DNA of 50,339 nt from Candidatus Arthromitus sp. SFB-turkey (GCF_001655775.1 NZ_LXFF01000017.1:1-50339), one strand, 5' to 3'. Shown: positions 25,152 to 36,330, counted from the stretch's first letter. The notes: generated by a model not told the origin, from the sequence alone. Made by a program: numbers and translations.

Positions 25152-28100
25152 TTATATAGTTATATCAATTATATAAGTTCCTTCATCCTTAAATTTTATC
25201 AATTTTTCAACATACTTTTCTCCATTAATTTTTAAATTCTTTAATTCTCCCTTTCTAACTATTATTTTATAAAATACATTTCCTCTATTATATTCAATTA
25301 CATACTGTTTCCAATCACTTGGTATACATGGTTCTAAATAAAATCCATCTTCACACAAATTAAATCCCAATATATTTTCAAGAACAACTCTATAAAATAA
25401 CGAAGAAGTATAATTAAAATCATCATTTATAATTTTAACTAAACTATTTTCTTTAAATCCTATTTTAGCTGGAATCATATACGGTTCTTTTTTATAAATA
25501 TTTGCACAATTTCTATTCATAGTTCTTAATATAGGATTTAAAAAATTTAAATATTTATATGCTTTATCATTCAATTTTAATTTTGTTAGTGCCTTAACCA
25601 ATAAAATTAATTCCTTATTATTCTGAATAATTTTATCCTCTTTTATAAATGCATTATCTTTAGTAAAAAATTCTTTTACAAATCCAGAATCTCTATTAAT
25701 TAAATATTTTTCAATAGAAAATATAACTTTTTGACTAATGACATGATTATCTACACAAATCAATGATAATATCTGAGGAAGTAAATATATATCATTATAA
25801 AAAGCTTTAGACCCTTTATCTTTTAAATTATTTATATAAAACTCTCCATTAAAACACTCTGTCTCAAGAATGTGCAAAATTCTATTTTTAACCTTATTAA
25901 ATATATCTCTATTTTTACAATCATTAACTTTTAATAATATTTCATCAAAATCCCCTAATACTCTATAAAGCATAAAAAGAGTCTTAACATCCAAAATATT
26001 TTTATTTACCTTAGGGTCACCTACATCTTCTACAAATATTCCCTTATTTATAATTTTTAAGCACTTATCATATATATTTGAAAATTTTACTTTTGAATCG
26101 CTATCACTCATATAATTAATTTCAACATTCAAAATATCAAAATCACCAGTAACTTTTATATAATCTAAAAGTATATATACAATCCATAATAAATCATATA
26201 AACAATCATTTATTTCATATTCTTTTGTAAAATAGCTCCATTTATCTTTAAAATTCCCATTCTCATACATATTAGAAAATACTTTTATAATATTTTTCTT
26301 ACTTTCTTCAGAATCTATATATGTATAAATTAAACATTTTTCCATTAAATCAATACAAGAATTTAATTCTCCTTTAAATGAACTACTTAATAAAAATTTT
26401 TCATTATAACTCTGATGAAGAATCCATCCATTCATAAACGCATCTATATATTCATCCTTAGTTTTAATTTGAAACTCTTTATATTTTTTAAAATATATTT
26501 CCTCATTTTTTTCATATACATCATTAAATAACTTTTCATCTGTACAAAAATTATTTATTTCAGAATTTATAGCTTCAATACTATTATCATATCCTAAAAT
26601 AATATGAACTTCCTTAGTCTCTCCCACATCTAAAGTAAGTTTTCCTGAAGCACATAAACAAGATTCTAAATAGATTCCCGTCAAATTGCTTAACTTGTCT
26701 TTATACACACCTATAGGATTAAAATATCCATTATTTATTCCCAAAAATTCCTTTTTACTTCCTGTAAATGAAACATCTTTACACCCAAATAATTTTAAAT
26801 AAGCCTTTACATTTTTAAAATTCTTAGAAAAATTATTTTCTCCGTATATGTAATCAAAATCTCTATTTATATAAGTACTTAATTTCTTAGAATAATCATC
26901 TTTTGAAGATAATAAGATAGGTGCAAAATAATACACATTAAAACGTCTAACTTTATCAGATAAATTTTTAAATTTTATTTTAACAACTTTATATTTTTTC
27001 CCTTGTGGAATAGAGCATTCAACATTAGTTTTAACATCTCTATATTGATTACTTATTTTTGTACTAGAAAATGAATTAGAAATTATATAATCCTCTCCAT
27101 TATCAATAGGACTAAATGTTGGTGACCAAACAAATTCATCTTCTCTTATATAAATTGATTCTCCAGCATAATTATATTCTTTTTTTGTAAAATCTTCAGT
27201 AATCAAAAACTCTCTACAATCAAAAGCCCAGGTACTCATAAATCCACTTGACAATATACAAGTAGAAATATATTTATTATTTAAAATATTTTTATAACTA
27301 TAAGGAATCATATTTAAATTATTAATTTTAACAATATATTCAGAATAGTCTTTTGAAAAGCCTCCATAAGAATTATAAAATTTGAGCATTTTCCTTGGAC
27401 TATTATATTTACTTATATCATTATAATCTGAAATTTCATCACCTATCTCAAACAAATATCTATTTAAAATAATATTTTTATTATACTTAAAAATATCGTT
27501 TTGAGGTGATACAATACAATTTTCTAAATTTTCCTCTCTTATTATTTCTTGTAAATTTTTAACAGTAAAATTAAGCTGATCATATATACTCTTTTCCCCT
27601 GATTGTATTAAAATGTTTGATATATTTTTGATAATTTCACAAGTGCTCTTATAAATATTTGATAAAATTATGTAAATTCCATTGTCAACATTTATTCTTT
27701 CCTTAAGATTATATCTCAATATAATTTTATCAAGCTCGCTATCAATATGTTTATCTTGTCTTAAATAACTATTTAAGATTACTAAATTAAATTCTAAACC
27801 AATTTTTATAAAATATGCTAACGCTTTAATTAATATTTCAACATGTTCTAGATCCTTACTTTGCATAATTTCTACAGCTACAATCGGTATATTAGGATTT
27901 ATATTATAAGATATTAAATCTTTAATTCCTACATCACAACTTAATTTATAATTTCTTTCTGGAAAACCATATATAATTTTAGAAGTAATATGATTAAATA
28001 AAGATAACTCTTGAGGAGATATTTTTAAGTTGTTAACCATAATTTTAAGATTATAAGAATTACTATAAAATAAATTAGATATCATATTCAAATTTTTATA

Positions 28101-31100
28101 GTTATCAATTAATTTAACTAATTTTTCTTTATTATCACTTATAGCATTTATAAAGTACACACTTACATGACCATGAGAATTTAATCTTATATTAGATCTT
28201 AAACTCATAACCATATCATCATAAAATTTATTATTTCCATAATTAGAATTAATACCCATAGAAATAGGATATTGTAAATTTCCATTTACTCCCATGAATC
28301 CTTGCTTTGTGTTTTCAAATTTAATTCCTTCAATTTCATTATTAGTGTAATAAATACTATGACCCATAAACAAATTATCATTATCATTTCCACATATAAC
28401 TAACATTTTATCATCTACATAATCAAAACTTTTATTCAAAATATCACTTTCAAAATAACTAGTTAATTCTAAATTTTTAACCTTGGATGTTAAATTCTTT
28501 AATATTATTTTTCTTATCTCAACGTTTTCATCATTAGATATAAAAATCTCACTAATAACATTAATATCTCTATCATTTGCTTTAAATCTTACTTTATCTA
28601 ATTCAAATTCACAAATATAACTAACATCATTATTTTTACATGGCAAATATGTATTACTAAAAAATTTACCGCTATCTAAATCCCTTATATATACACTTCC
28701 ATAAGGCTTCTCATTAGTAAAATCATAGCTTAATTCTGAAATGTACTCACCTTTAAATTTTAAATATCCACCACCACTACTGCTTATTCCCAAAGAATAA
28801 TCTCCATTAGAATAAATTTGCATATCACACATTTTATCTTTACTATACTTAATTATTCTCGGTATAAACTCATCATTTAAATCCATAACATTTAAAACAA
28901 ACTCATTTTCTTTAACTTTATTAATGGATATATTATGGATACTTTCATTAAGTAATTCACTTATACTTTCCACATCAATTATTTTTTCAAATCTATCTTG
29001 ACAAATATTATTCATTAAAATATTTGACAACGCTATCAGACTCATACCTTGATGATGAGCCATATAGCTTTTTACTATAGAATAACTATTATTTTTATGA
29101 TTTCTTTGTTTTGTAAAATCAATAGCTTCATAAAAACCATATTTACCCAAACTTCCTAATTTTTTTAACCTTTTTAAATTTTTTATGCTACTTTTAAAAT
29201 CAACCATAGAACTCATAATTCCAGAATAAGGGCTTACAACTAAATTTTCGTAATCTTTTTTTACTGCAACTCCAGGAATTCCAAATGCTTTATACTGATA
29301 ATTTAATTGACTATCAAATTCATAAAAACAAGATTCTGATACACCAAAAGGAATTCTATTATGGTTTGCAAACTTTATCTGAGCTTCGACACATCCTCTA
29401 TAAGTTTCATAAAACACCGTATCAGGATAAGCTTTCATATAAAGCATTGGCATTAAATACTCAAACATAGTTCCACTCCAAGACATAAGAGTTTTTATAC
29501 CATTTACATTAATTCCTAATCGTCCTAATTTAAACCAATGACTTATAGGTATATCTCCTTTTGCAATAGATAAAAAACTTGCAATTCTAACTTCTGATGC
29601 CAATAAATCATAACAATTTTCATCTAACAAATCATTTTCACAATCATATCCTATTGATAATAAATTTCTCTCCTTATTATATAAAAATTTAAAATCCATA
29701 GAATTAATTTTAGAACTAATTTTATCCATTAAAAATTTAACATCTTTAACTATCTGCTTAACATTAACTATTACTTCAGATATTTTTAAGTCAACTAACT
29801 CATTTCTAACAGATGAATTGTTATAATTTTTCTTAAATTCTACAAGTTCCTTCTCTAATTCCCCTAAATTTGTACTAATAAATATTTCTCCAAATTTCTC
29901 AATTCTAAAATTAGATATTTCATTAATTCTACAAGTTATATTAAAAATTTCATTTAAAAAATTATTTGCACTTTCATTAATCTTTATATGCCAATAAACA
30001 TCTGCACTATCTTTACTCAATTCAGAAATATTTTCTTTAGATTTATCCGCTACATCCTCTAAAAATTTAATATAATCTCTATATTTATTGCAGTTATAAC
30101 CATAATTAATTAAATCTTTATACAAATGATCCATTTTAGAATTATTTGATAAATATCCCATTTCTTCAAAGGACTTTACTAAATCTTTATGAATAATAGG
30201 TTTATTTAAAATATCTTCTAAAGACTTTTTACACAAATAATAACTAGCAAGTAAATTTCCACTATCAACAGTTGAAACATATCTATCTCCAAGTGGAACA
30301 ACATTTTCTATATCATACCAATTATATAAATGTCCTCTATAAACCGGTAAAGAATCTATGGATTTCATAATATTTTTTAATCTATCAACCATATCAAAAA
30401 CACTTATAAATCCAAAATCCCTAGCTAAAATAAAAGAGCTTAAACTCATACCTATATTAGTTGGAGACGTTTTTTTTACAATACCTATTGACGGATCTTC
30501 TTGATAATTATCACAAACTAAATAGTTAGTACTTTCATTTACAAAATCCTCGAAATATGAAAATATACTTCTTGATAATGATCTTAAAAAAATATTTTGT
30601 TCACTAGTTATTTTAACTTTTTTGACTTTTTGTTTTTTAGACAAATAATATGCTATAAATGGAGCTATAAAAAACGTAATTGAAGGTAAAATCATCTCAT
30701 TAAATTTAAAATAAACACTAAACATTAAACTTAATAATCCAAAAACTATACATAAAAACATTTTACCTAAATATGAAACGATAGAATCTTTTGAATTTTT
30801 CTCAACTTCTTGGAATGATTTCCATTCAAGTAAATTTTTCTTAGTAAATAATAACCTCATTATAACTTTAAATACAGCATCAAAAACTATGTACGCTTGA
30901 TACGGTAAAAAAGAAAACATAACATACATTTGAGTAAACTTATTTTTTAAATTTTTTAAATTAAAAGATAAATTTTCTTTAGCTACAGGTACTATAGTAA
31001 GGGAAGATATATCTAAAAAAAGTGGGAATAATAAACCAAGTAAAACTAACCCATAATATTTGTTTCTTTCTTGTATATTAAGAAAAAATGGTAAAGTAAT

Positions 31101-33410
31101 ACAAATCATCCAACTAATAGGAATTAAACTTCTTCTCAAATTATCTAAAATTTTATACTTAGAAAGCATACTAATTCCTCTTCCTCTTATTAAATAAGGA
31201 ATTAATTGCCAATCTCCCCGCGTCCATCTATGTAATCTTAAAAAATTTGAGAGAATGTTTGATGGAAATCCTTCTTGTATCTCAATGTCTGAACTTAATA
31301 AAACTTTTGAAAAACATCCCTCTATTAAATCATGACTCAAAACTCTATTTTCAGGTATAACATTCCACAAAATCTTATCAAATACATCTATATCAATAAT
31401 ACCTTTCCCTATAAAAATACTATCTGAAAAAATATCTTGATATATATTAGAAGTAATAGAATTATAAGATGATGTGGCAACATTACCAACAAAAAGTTTA
31501 GAATAAATGGTATTTAATGAACTTTTAAAACTAACATTAACTTTAGGCTGTACTATTCCATAACCTCTAATGACTTTATTTCTTCTTCTGATTGTCTTAA
31601 CAACTGCTTTATTTAAAATATGATTTATAGCTCCTATTAATTTAAATGCAGAATCTTTCATTAATTTAGTATCAGAATCAATTGTTATTATATATTTAGT
31701 GTTTTTTAATAATGGATAATCTTCAATAGATTCATGAAAATTACTTTCTCTTCCTTTTAAAAATTTTATAAATTCCATTATTTTACCGCGTTTACGTTCC
31801 CATCCCATGTAAACTTTATTGCTCTCATTATAAATTTTTTCTCTCACAAACATGTAAAATTTTGTTTCATTAATTTTATCTTTATATCTACTATTTAGTT
31901 CCTTTAATGACTTCTTAGCATAATCTAAAAGAATTTTATCTTCAAACCCCTCGTAAGAGATAGTATCAACATAATCAAACAATAATGAGAAATATACATT
32001 GTTATTTTTATTACAAATATAAGATATTTCCAAATTTTTAAATAAATTATCTATATCCTCTTTACTAGTTAAAATAGATGGAATCACAACTATTGTTTTA
32101 GCTTCATCTGGAATTTTCTTAGAATAATCCATTTTAGGTACAAATTTATGTTCTATATTCTCTAAGAATAAGTGGTTAATAATATTGATCCAAATATCAC
32201 CAACTAAAACCAAAAATACAGTACTAACACCAAAACTTAAAAACCTACTATATAAAATACCATTAAAATATTTAAGTAAAAATAACTCTATAAAAAATAT
32301 TCCACTAAATATACTTGTAAAATAAGATATTTTTTTAAATTTCTCCGAAAACCTAACATTTTTAAAGCGTTTACTTCCCTCGTCTAATAAATAATAACCA
32401 ACATGTCTTGAACAATTTGTATCTCCATTTTTACATAAATCTAGGATTTTAACGCATTCCATATACTCATTTAAATTATTTTTCTCACAGATTTTTTCAA
32501 GTGTTTTTCTATAAAAATCCCTACTTTCATAATCCATATTTCCATAAACGCCTGATGGATCTTTTAAAAATTCTTTATGTACAGAACTTACATTTTCAAG
32601 AGCAATTCTCCAATCAAACAAAGAAATATTTTTAAGAGATTGTATATAAATACTAATTTTAATTCTTATATCATTTAATTGTTTCTCATTTAATTGTTTC
32701 AAATCTTTATATGTTAAATTTTCATTTTCTAAAATTTTATCTAAAAAATCTCTTATTACACGATCTTCTATTCTGTTTTCATTCATTAAATCTATAAAAT
32801 ATTCAATTGTATATAATGAAACATTATTATCTAAAAATTTCTCAAGTTTGCGCAAAGCAACTTTAAATTTACCATCATTAATTAATTTCATTACACTCTT
32901 AAAAAGAACATGCCCTTTATATCTCTGGTTTTCAATTAATGAAACTTCATTAACAATTTTATATATATTTTCCAAAACAGAATACTTCAAAAAAAATGAA
33001 ATACTCCAGAGTTCTTTTAAACTAAGTTTAACTTTACTCTCATACTCATCTAATTTTTCAAAAAATTCTCTCTCTTCAAAAATACTATCCTGATTTTCAA
33101 CAACACAAGAACAAAATAAATATGCTCTAGGTAAAAACTCCTCATTAATTTTTACAGAAATAAACTCTCTTAAATTAATATAATTATCATTTAATAACTG
33201 TATGGTTTCATTCTCTATTACAAAAAAATTATCCGTTATCCATTTAGAACTATCACTTATTTTACATCCTAAAGATTTTATATTTTCAATAGCTTCAACA
33301 TTTTTTAAAAACGTTTTATTTAAGTCTTTAAACTTATCTTTAAAATTAAATTTCTTTATGTGCACATCATTATGCGTACAAACTAAATTGAGTAAATCAT
33401 AATTTATCAT
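25152..33410 (-). CDS. Giant cyclic beta-1,2-glucan synthase homologue (GT84 plus GH94-like)
   Basis: 2752 aa, NdvB/ChvB-like, ATG with AAGGG. Order: an N-terminal soluble helical region (to about 360); membrane segments near 365-410; a glycosyltransferase domain (about 440-760) with IDSDTKLM, VLSHDLIEGCF and LHRWTRGDWQLIPYL; more membrane segments (about 775-960); a glycoamylase-like domain around 1310-1470 (SWSGTMFEYLMP, SYMAHHQGMSLIAL); carbohydrate-binding and GH94-like regions to the end (DLLWIVYILLDYIKVTGD, YKKEPYMIPAKI, LEPCIPSDW). The glycosyltransferase motifs look intact. In the GH94-like part the SGDWNDG motif is not seen, and the aligned stretch is FVEDVGDPKVNKN, so phosphorylase or chain-length control may be lost. 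It should act at the membrane on UDP-glucose. Single gene, own terminator. Confidence 0.85.
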   Translation of the reverse strand: MINYDLLNLVCTHNDVHIKKFNFKDKFKDLNKTFLKNVEAIENIKSLGCKISDSSKWITDNFFVIENETIQLLNDNYINLREFISVKINEEFLPRAYLFCSCVVENQDSIFEEREFFEKLDEYESKVKLSLKELWSISFFLKYSVLENIYKIVNEVSLIENQRYKGHVLFKSVMKLINDGKFKVALRKLEKFLDNNVSLYTIEYFIDLMNENRIEDRVIRDFLDKILENENLTYKDLKQLNEKQLNDIRIKISIYIQSLKNISLFDWRIALENVSSVHKEFLKDPSGVYGNMDYESRDFYRKTLEKICEKNNLNEYMECVKILDLCKNGDTNCSRHVGYYLLDEGSKRFKNVRFSEKFKKISYFTSIFSGIFFIELFLLKYFNGILYSRFLSFGVSTVFLVLVGDIWINIINHLFLENIEHKFVPKMDYSKKIPDEAKTIVVIPSILTSKEDIDNLFKNLEISYICNKNNNVYFSLLFDYVDTISYEGFEDKILLDYAKKSLKELNSRYKDKINETKFYMFVREKIYNESNKVYMGWERKRGKIMEFIKFLKGRESNFHESIEDYPLLKNTKYIITIDSDTKLMKDSAFKLIGAINHILNKAVVKTIRRRNKVIRGYGIVQPKVNVSFKSSLNTIYSKLFVGNVATSSYNSITSNIYQDIFSDSIFIGKGIIDIDVFDKILWNVIPENRVLSHDLIEGCFSKVLLSSDIEIQEGFPSNILSNFLRLHRWTRGDWQLIPYLIRGRGISMLSKYKILDNLRRSLIPISWMICITLPFFLNIQERNKYYGLVLLGLLFPLFLDISSLTIVPVAKENLSFNLKNLKNKFTQMYVMFSFLPYQAYIVFDAVFKVIMRLLFTKKNLLEWKSFQEVEKNSKDSIVSYLGKMFLCIVFGLLSLMFSVYFKFNEMILPSITFFIAPFIAYYLSKKQKVKKVKITSEQNIFLRSLSRSIFSYFEDFVNESTNYLVCDNYQEDPSIGIVKKTSPTNIGMSLSSFILARDFGFISVFDMVDRLKNIMKSIDSLPVYRGHLYNWYDIENVVPLGDRYVSTVDSGNLLASYYLCKKSLEDILNKPIIHKDLVKSFEEMGYLSNNSKMDHLYKDLINYGYNCNKYRDYIKFLEDVADKSKENISELSKDSADVYWHIKINESANNFLNEIFNITCRINEISNFRIEKFGEIFISTNLGELEKELVEFKKNYNNSSVRNELVDLKISEVIVNVKQIVKDVKFLMDKISSKINSMDFKFLYNKERNLLSIGYDCENDLLDENCYDLLASEVRIASFLSIAKGDIPISHWFKLGRLGINVNGIKTLMSWSGTMFEYLMPMLYMKAYPDTVFYETYRGCVEAQIKFANHNRIPFGVSESCFYEFDSQLNYQYKAFGIPGVAVKKDYENLVVSPYSGIMSSMVDFKSSIKNLKRLKKLGSLGKYGFYEAIDFTKQRNHKNNSYSIVKSYMAHHQGMSLIALSNILMNNICQDRFEKIIDVESISELLNESIHNISINKVKENEFVLNVMDLNDEFIPRIIKYSKDKMCDMQIYSNGDYSLGISSSGGGYLKFKGEYISELSYDFTNEKPYGSVYIRDLDSGKFFSNTYLPCKNNDVSYICEFELDKVRFKANDRDINVISEIFISNDENVEIRKIILKNLTSKVKNLELTSYFESDILNKSFDYVDDKMLVICGNDNDNLFMGHSIYYTNNEIEGIKFENTKQGFMGVNGNLQYPISMGINSNYGNNKFYDDMVMSLRSNIRLNSHGHVSVYFINAISDNKEKLVKLIDNYKNLNMISNLFYSNSYNLKIMVNNLKISPQELSLFNHITSKIIYGFPERNYKLSCDVGIKDLISYNINPNIPIVAVEIMQSKDLEHVEILIKALAYFIKIGLEFNLVILNSYLRQDKHIDSELDKIILRYNLKERINVDNGIYIILSNIYKSTCEIIKNISNILIQSGEKSIYDQLNFTVKNLQEIIREENLENCIVSPQNDIFKYNKNIILNRYLFEIGDEISDYNDISKYNSPRKMLKFYNSYGGFSKDYSEYIVKINNLNMIPYSYKNILNNKYISTCILSSGFMSTWAFDCREFLITEDFTKKEYNYAGESIYIREDEFVWSPTFSPIDNGEDYIISNSFSSTKISNQYRDVKTNVECSIPQGKKYKVVKIKFKNLSDKVRRFNVYYFAPILLSSKDDYSKKLSTYINRDFDYIYGENNFSKNFKNVKAYLKLFGCKDVSFTGSKKEFLGINNGYFNPIGVYKDKLSNLTGIYLESCLCASGKLTLDVGETKEVHIILGYDNSIEAINSEINNFCTDEKLFNDVYEKNEEIYFKKYKEFQIKTKDEYIDAFMNGWILHQSYNEKFLLSSSFKGELNSCIDLMEKCLIYTYIDSEESKKNIIKVFSNMYENGNFKDKWSYFTKEYEINDCLYDLLWIVYILLDYIKVTGDFDILNVEINYMSDSDSKVKFSNIYDKCLKIINKGIFVEDVGDPKVNKNILDVKTLFMLYRVLGDFDEILLKVNDCKNRDIFNKVKNRILHILETECFNGEFYINNLKDKGSKAFYNDIYLLPQILSLICVDNHVISQKVIFSIEKYLINRDSGFVKEFFTKDNAFIKEDKIIQNNKELILLVKALTKLKLNDKAYKYLNFLNPILRTMNRNCANIYKKEPYMIPAKIGFKENSLVKIINDDFNYTSSLFYRVVLENILGFNLCEDGFYLEPCIPSDWKQYVIEYNRGNVFYKIIVRKGELKNLKINGEKYVEKLIKFKDEGTYIIDITI

Positions 33411-33526
33411 GTCATATCCCTTCCATTTTAACTAAGAAAAATCATCTCAATTTAAAACATTTTTTGAAATATATTCTATTATTACCAAAATTTTTTTTAT
33501 TATTCATACCTTTAACCGATTATATA

Positions 33527-33555
33527 TTGATATTTTTTATATATTTTCGTATAAT
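33527..33555 (+). promoter_or_regulatory. adhE promoter
   Basis: TTGATA (33527-33532), a 17-base spacer and TATAAT (33550-33555). The predicted start (about 33562) falls inside the first Rex-type operator. Confidence 0.75.
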
Positions 33556-33559
33556 AATA

Positions 33560-33577
33560 TTGTTATTAAAATAACAA
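33560..33577 (+). promoter_or_regulatory. Rex operator 1 of adhE
   Basis: TTGTTATTAAAATAACAA is a perfect match to the Rex pattern TTGTTA-N6-TAACAA. It lies just past the -10 box, where a bound repressor would block transcription when NADH is low. Confidence 0.85.
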
Positions 33578-33580
33578 ACT

Positions 33581-33598
33581 TTGTTATTAAAATATCAA
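33581..33598 (+). promoter_or_regulatory. Rex operator 2 of adhE
   Basis: TTGTTATTAAAATATCAA differs from operator 1 by one base in the right half-site. The two centres are 21 bases apart, two helical turns, so both lie on the same DNA face. Confidence 0.75.
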
Positions 33599-33686
33599 AA
33601 TTAAAATAATATTTTTTTTAGTTAATCAAATAATACAAAAATATAAGACTATCAAAGTTTAATGATTATGGAGGTTGTTATTCATT

Positions 33687-36293
33687 ATGAAATCAAAACA
33701 ACAAGTTTCAGAAAAAGAAAGTTCAAATACAAATTTAGTTATTGATTCCCTCATAACAAAAGCTAGAGAAGCTGAAAAAAAATTATTGCAATTAAACCAA
33801 TCTCAAATAGATAAAATTGTAGATGCTATGTGTATTGCTGGTGCTTCTAAAAACATAGAATTAGCTAAGTTTGCTGTTGAAGAAACTGGACGTGGAGTTT
33901 TTGAAGATAAAGTTATTAAAAATCTATTTGCTACAGAATACATTCATCATGATATAAAACACGTAAAAACTGTTGGAATAATAAATGATGACCATACAAA
34001 AGATTACTTTAATGTAGCTGAGCCTGTTGGAATAATAGCTGGAGTTACTCCTGTAACTAACCCAACTTCTACTGCTATGTTTAAAGCAATTATTTCTATA
34101 AAAACTAGAAATCCTATTATTTTTGCTTTCCACCCTTCTGCTCAAAAATGTAGTGCTGAAGCTGCAAGAATAGTTCGTGATGCTGCAATAAAAGCTGGAG
34201 CTCCAGAAGACTGCGTTCAATGGATTGAAGAACCATCTTTAGAAGCTACAAATGCTTTAATGAATCACGAAGGAATCTCTTTAATACTTGCAACTGGTGG
34301 ATCTGGAATGGTTAAGTCTGCTTATAGCTGTGGAAAACCAGCACTTGGAGTTGGACCTGGAAATGTTCCTGCGTACTTAGAAAAATCTTGTAATGTAAGA
34401 AGAGCTGTATCTGACATAATTATTTCAAAAACATTTGATAATGGAATGATTTGTGCTTCTGAGCAAGCTGCTATTGTTGATGAAGAAATTTCAAAAGAAT
34501 TTGAAGAAGTAATGAAGGAACTTAATTGTCATTTTTGTTCAAAAGATGAAATTAAAAAACTTGAACAAATGGCATTCCCTCCAGAAAAAAATTCTTGTGC
34601 ATTAAATCCAAATATAGTTGGTAAATCTGCAAACTGGATAGCTGAACAAGCTGGATTTACTGTTCCACCTAAAACAAAAATACTTGTTGCTAAAATTAAT
34701 TCAGTTGGAAATGAATCTCCTTTATCTCGTGAAAAATTAAGCCCAGTTCTTGCTTACATTGTTGTTAAAAACTCTGATGAAGGAATTGAAAAAGCTTCTC
34801 AAATGGTAGAATTTGGAGGACTTGGTCACTCTGCAGCAGTTCACTCAAATAATGAAGAAGTTATTAAAAAATTCTCTGAAAAAGTAAAAGCTGGAAGAAT
34901 AGTTGTAAATACTCCATCAACTCAAGGTGCTATAGGTGATTTATATAACTCAAATAGAGCATCTTTAACTTTAGGATGTGGATCTTATGGTAAAAACTCA
35001 ATAATTTCTAATGTAACATGTGAAAATTTAATTAACTTAAAAAGAGTTGCAAGGAGAAAAGTTAATATGCAGTGGTTTAAAATTCCTGAAAAAATATATT
35101 TTGAGTGGGGATCTACTTGTTATTTAGAGAAAATGCCTAATATATCTAAAGTTATGATAGTTACAGATCCTGGAATGGTTAATTTAGGGTATACTGATAT
35201 TGTAATAAACCATTTAGAAAGAAGAATTGACAAGGTTCACTTTGAAATATTCTCAGATGTTGAACCAGATCCATCTGTTGAAACTGTGTTAAGTGGTGTT
35301 AAAGCAATGGAAAGATTCAAACCTGATTGTATTATAGCTCTAGGTGGTGGATCTGCAATTGATGCTGCAAAAGGTATGTGGTTATTCTATGAACACCCTA
35401 ATACAAATTTTGATGATATAAAATTAAAGTTTGTTGATATAAGAAAGAGAACTTACAAGTTCCCTAAATTAGGACAAAAAGCAAAATTAGTTGCAATTCC
35501 TACAACTTCTGGAACAGGTTCTGAGGTTACAGCATTTTCTGTTATAACTGATAAAGTTAAAAATGTTAAATATCCTTTAGCTGATTATGAGTTAACTCCA
35601 GATGTTGCAATAATAGATACTCAATATGTAATGAGTCTTCCAAAAGCTGTAACAGCAGATACTGGACTTGATGTTTTAACTCACGCAATTGAAGCTTATG
35701 TTTCAATACTTGCTTCTGACTATACAGATGCCCTTGCAATGAAAGCAATTCAATTAGTATTTGAATATTTACCAAGAGCATTTAAAAATGGAAGTAATGA
35801 TAAGGTTGCAAGAGAAAAAATGAATAATGCATCAGCTATAGCTGGTATGGCATTTACAAATGCATTCTTAGGTATAAACCACTCTCTTGCTCACAAACTT
35901 GGAGGAGAATTCCATATACCTCACGGACGTGCTAACGCTATACTTCTTCCTCATGTAATTAAGTTTAACTCTGAAACTCCAACTAAGCTTCCATCATTCC
36001 CTAAATATGAGAAATTTATTGCTCATGAAAAATATGCAGAAATTGCTAGAACTCTTGGTCTTAAAGCTTCAACTACAGAAGAAGGAGTTAATAGCTTAAT
36101 TGACGCTGTTAAAAAGTTAATGTCTGAACTTGAAATGCCTTCAAAAGTTTCTGAGTGTGGAATATCAAAAGAAAAATATATGAACAAAATCAATGAACTT
36201 GCTGTAAAAGCATTTGATGATCAATGTACTGGTGCAAACCCAAGATACCCACTTGTTGAAGAATTATTAGAAATTTACAAAGTTATATATTAA
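33687..36293 (+). CDS. adhE: Bifunctional aldehyde/alcohol dehydrogenase
   Basis: 868 aa from ATG 33687; GGAGG is 12 bases upstream, and the TTG at 33675 directly abuts it and is unlikely. The N-terminal CoA-acylating aldehyde dehydrogenase half has the catalytic Cys in FDNGMICASEQ; the C-terminal iron-dependent alcohol dehydrogenase half has the NAD site GGGSAIDAAKGMW and iron ligands in GINHSLAHKLGGEFHIPHGRAN. It reduces acetyl-CoA to ethanol and regenerates NAD. Two Rex operators over the promoter indicate redox control. Codon use is more GC-balanced and regular than in its neighbours, consistent with high expression. Confidence 0.97.
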   Translation: MKSKQQVSEKESSNTNLVIDSLITKAREAEKKLLQLNQSQIDKIVDAMCIAGASKNIELAKFAVEETGRGVFEDKVIKNLFATEYIHHDIKHVKTVGIINDDHTKDYFNVAEPVGIIAGVTPVTNPTSTAMFKAIISIKTRNPIIFAFHPSAQKCSAEAARIVRDAAIKAGAPEDCVQWIEEPSLEATNALMNHEGISLILATGGSGMVKSAYSCGKPALGVGPGNVPAYLEKSCNVRRAVSDIIISKTFDNGMICASEQAAIVDEEISKEFEEVMKELNCHFCSKDEIKKLEQMAFPPEKNSCALNPNIVGKSANWIAEQAGFTVPPKTKILVAKINSVGNESPLSREKLSPVLAYIVVKNSDEGIEKASQMVEFGGLGHSAAVHSNNEEVIKKFSEKVKAGRIVVNTPSTQGAIGDLYNSNRASLTLGCGSYGKNSIISNVTCENLINLKRVARRKVNMQWFKIPEKIYFEWGSTCYLEKMPNISKVMIVTDPGMVNLGYTDIVINHLERRIDKVHFEIFSDVEPDPSVETVLSGVKAMERFKPDCIIALGGGSAIDAAKGMWLFYEHPNTNFDDIKLKFVDIRKRTYKFPKLGQKAKLVAIPTTSGTGSEVTAFSVITDKVKNVKYPLADYELTPDVAIIDTQYVMSLPKAVTADTGLDVLTHAIEAYVSILASDYTDALAMKAIQLVFEYLPRAFKNGSNDKVAREKMNNASAIAGMAFTNAFLGINHSLAHKLGGEFHIPHGRANAILLPHVIKFNSETPTKLPSFPKYEKFIAHEKYAEIARTLGLKASTTEEGVNSLIDAVKKLMSELEMPSKVSECGISKEKYMNKINELAVKAFDDQCTGANPRYPLVEELLEIYKVIY

Positions 36294-36330
36294 AAAAATA
36301 GAGTGCAAAATTTTTGCACTCTATTTTTTT
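36293..36330. terminator. Bidirectional terminator after adhE
   Basis: AAAAATAGAGTGCAAAA pairs with TTTTGCACTCTATTTTT between the convergent adhE and methyltransferase genes. Confidence 0.93.

Noticed and set aside
33687-36293. Possible horizontal origin of adhE because its codon use differs from its neighbours
   Set aside because: The difference is what is expected for a highly expressed metabolic gene; overall base composition is similar and no mobile element is adjacent.
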